DNA from: Liolophura sinensis
Lineage: Eukaryota > Mollusca > Polyplacophora > Chitonida > Chitonidae
Reading direction: 5' to 3'
DNA length: 64,000 bases
Assembly: GCF_032854445.1 (NCBI RefSeq)
Contig: NW_027018003.1
Span: forward strand, 1-64,000
The notes beneath the pieces were generated by a model. It searched no databases. It was not told where the DNA came from and saw only the letters and a list, made by a program, of their open reading frames with translations. The translations under genes were made by a program, and so were the position numbers. Shown in pieces: positions 63,667 through 64,000 of the stretch. Position 1 is the first letter of the stretch, and each line of letters starts with the position of its first letter.

Positions 63667-64000
63667 GTATTGGTCGGAGAGCAATGCGGACTGCACCATT
63701 CGATTTCTCGTCACAAAATACGTCGGATTAGCCTCTTACTAGTAGCACTGGAACAGTTTTTCCACTTTTGCATTTTTGCCTGGTCTTTTTGTTAATTGAA
63801 ATCGGCTACACTGTACTCTGTACAATCGCGACTGGTCATTACTATATTCAACTTTTGACTATAAATTATGTGCCCTTCGGTAGCCCAGAAGACGTCAAAT
63901 CTTTGGGCTAAGCCCATTTAACTCACCCAGCAATTGCCTTACTTCTAAGTCCAAAACAATCTTAATGTCTTTATCTACGTGTAGAAAAACCAGACCATTT
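63667..64000 (+). repeat. Partial monomer cut by the window edge
   Basis: The first 334 bp of a unit with ATGCGGACTGC, AAATTATG, GACGTC and GTCCAAAACAATC, closest to 37853 and 42250. It shows that the array continues to the right. Confidence 0.95.

Larger units (their letters stand above)
1..64000 (+). repeat. Tandem satellite array, ~549-bp monomer, 116 full copies plus one partial
   Basis: Phased on the motif GTATTGGTCGG, units start at 1, 550, 1098, 1644, 2187, 2737, 3287, 3832, 4381, 4931, 5479, 6025, 6574, 7122, 7668, 8217, 8766, 9315, 9864, 10412, 10962, 11511, 12060, 12607, 13156, 13705, 14254, 14803, 15352, 15901, 16450, 16997, 17545, 18094, 18644, 19191, 19739, 20290, 20837, 21383, 21933, 22482, 23031, 23580, 24129, 24678, 25227, 25779, 26327, 26876, 27425, 27975, 28520, 29071, 29618, 30163, 30711, 31261, 31811, 32361, 32910, 33461, 34010, 34559, 35108, 35658, 36207, 36756, 37305, 37853, 38402, 38951, 39500, 40049, 40598, 41149, 41700, 42250, 42798, 43348, 43897, 44444, 44994, 45544, 46095, 46645, 47195, 47746, 48296, 48845, 49392, 49942, 50491, 51039, 51583, 52133, 52682, 53231, 53780, 54332, 54882, 55431, 55981, 56530, 57079, 57628, 58177, 58726, 59275, 59824, 60373, 60922, 61471, 62020, 62569, 63118 and 63667. 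Lengths are 543-552 bp; about half are exactly 549. The phase is arbitrary. No unit is inverted and nothing interrupts the array. Confidence 0.99.

Noticed and set aside
1-64000. CRISPR array
   Set aside because: The repeats are ~549 bp, contiguous, and have no unique spacers.
1-64000. Ribosomal DNA or its intergenic spacer repeats
   Set aside because: No rRNA-like segment or transcription-unit boundary is present; the unit is a single-sequence satellite throughout.
1-64000. CENP-B box in the monomer
   Set aside because: I looked for the core TTCG....A..CGGG on both strands. The nearest candidates (TTCGATTTCTCG, CTTCGGTAGCCC) lack the required positions. This does not exclude a centromeric role.
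1-64000. Transposable-element insertion or telomeric repeat inside the array
   Set aside because: All inter-motif distances are 543-552 bp, so no insertion of more than a few bases exists, and no telomere-like short repeat is seen.

Overview
The whole 64 kb window is one uninterrupted tandem satellite array. A unit of about 549 bp is repeated head to tail, always in the same orientation: 116 complete copies plus a 334-bp partial copy at the right edge. I see no protein-coding gene, rRNA, tRNA, CRISPR array, transposon insertion or unique sequence. The array runs off both ends of the window. Megabase-style satellite of this kind, with higher-order repeats (HORs), is typical of eukaryotic heterochromatin (centromeric, pericentromeric, subtelomeric or sex-chromosome). 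The species cannot be named from the sequence. A hand count over the first 540 bases gives about 42% G+C. CpG is only mildly depleted (17 CpGs in the first unit, roughly 0.7 of expectation), which argues against strong methylation-driven decay.

The monomers are not interchangeable. Two main variants, called A and B here, differ at linked sites along the unit and alternate in the left part as an A-B dimer of about 1.1 kb. Recombinants between them build HORs of several sizes. The left part (1-37.3 kb) holds a heptamer (3.83 kb, two copies), an A-B-A-B' tetramer (2.19 kb, five copies), a trimer (1.64 kb, two copies) and a four- or five-monomer module marked by three consecutive private variants (four copies). 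Part of this is nested in superblocks repeated at 8.78 kb and 9.33 kb. From 37.3 to 44 kb there is an octamer-scale repeat (4.39 kb) containing four almost identical consecutive monomers. From 44.4 to 57 kb the monomers are more divergent, with private variants and pentamer periodicity (2.75 kb). From about 56 kb to 63.1 kb a tetramer of exactly 2,196 bp dominates, with 14 consecutive units of exactly 549 bp.

There are no genes to work together here. The short open frames are by-products of repeating one sequence 117 times; they recur in the same place in each unit and are broken or fused by one-base indels. The points worth checking are the HOR architecture, variant linkage across unit boundaries, the short palindromes in each unit, the near-threefold nucleosomal length of the unit, and the patchy indel density, which looks like uneven assembly polishing.
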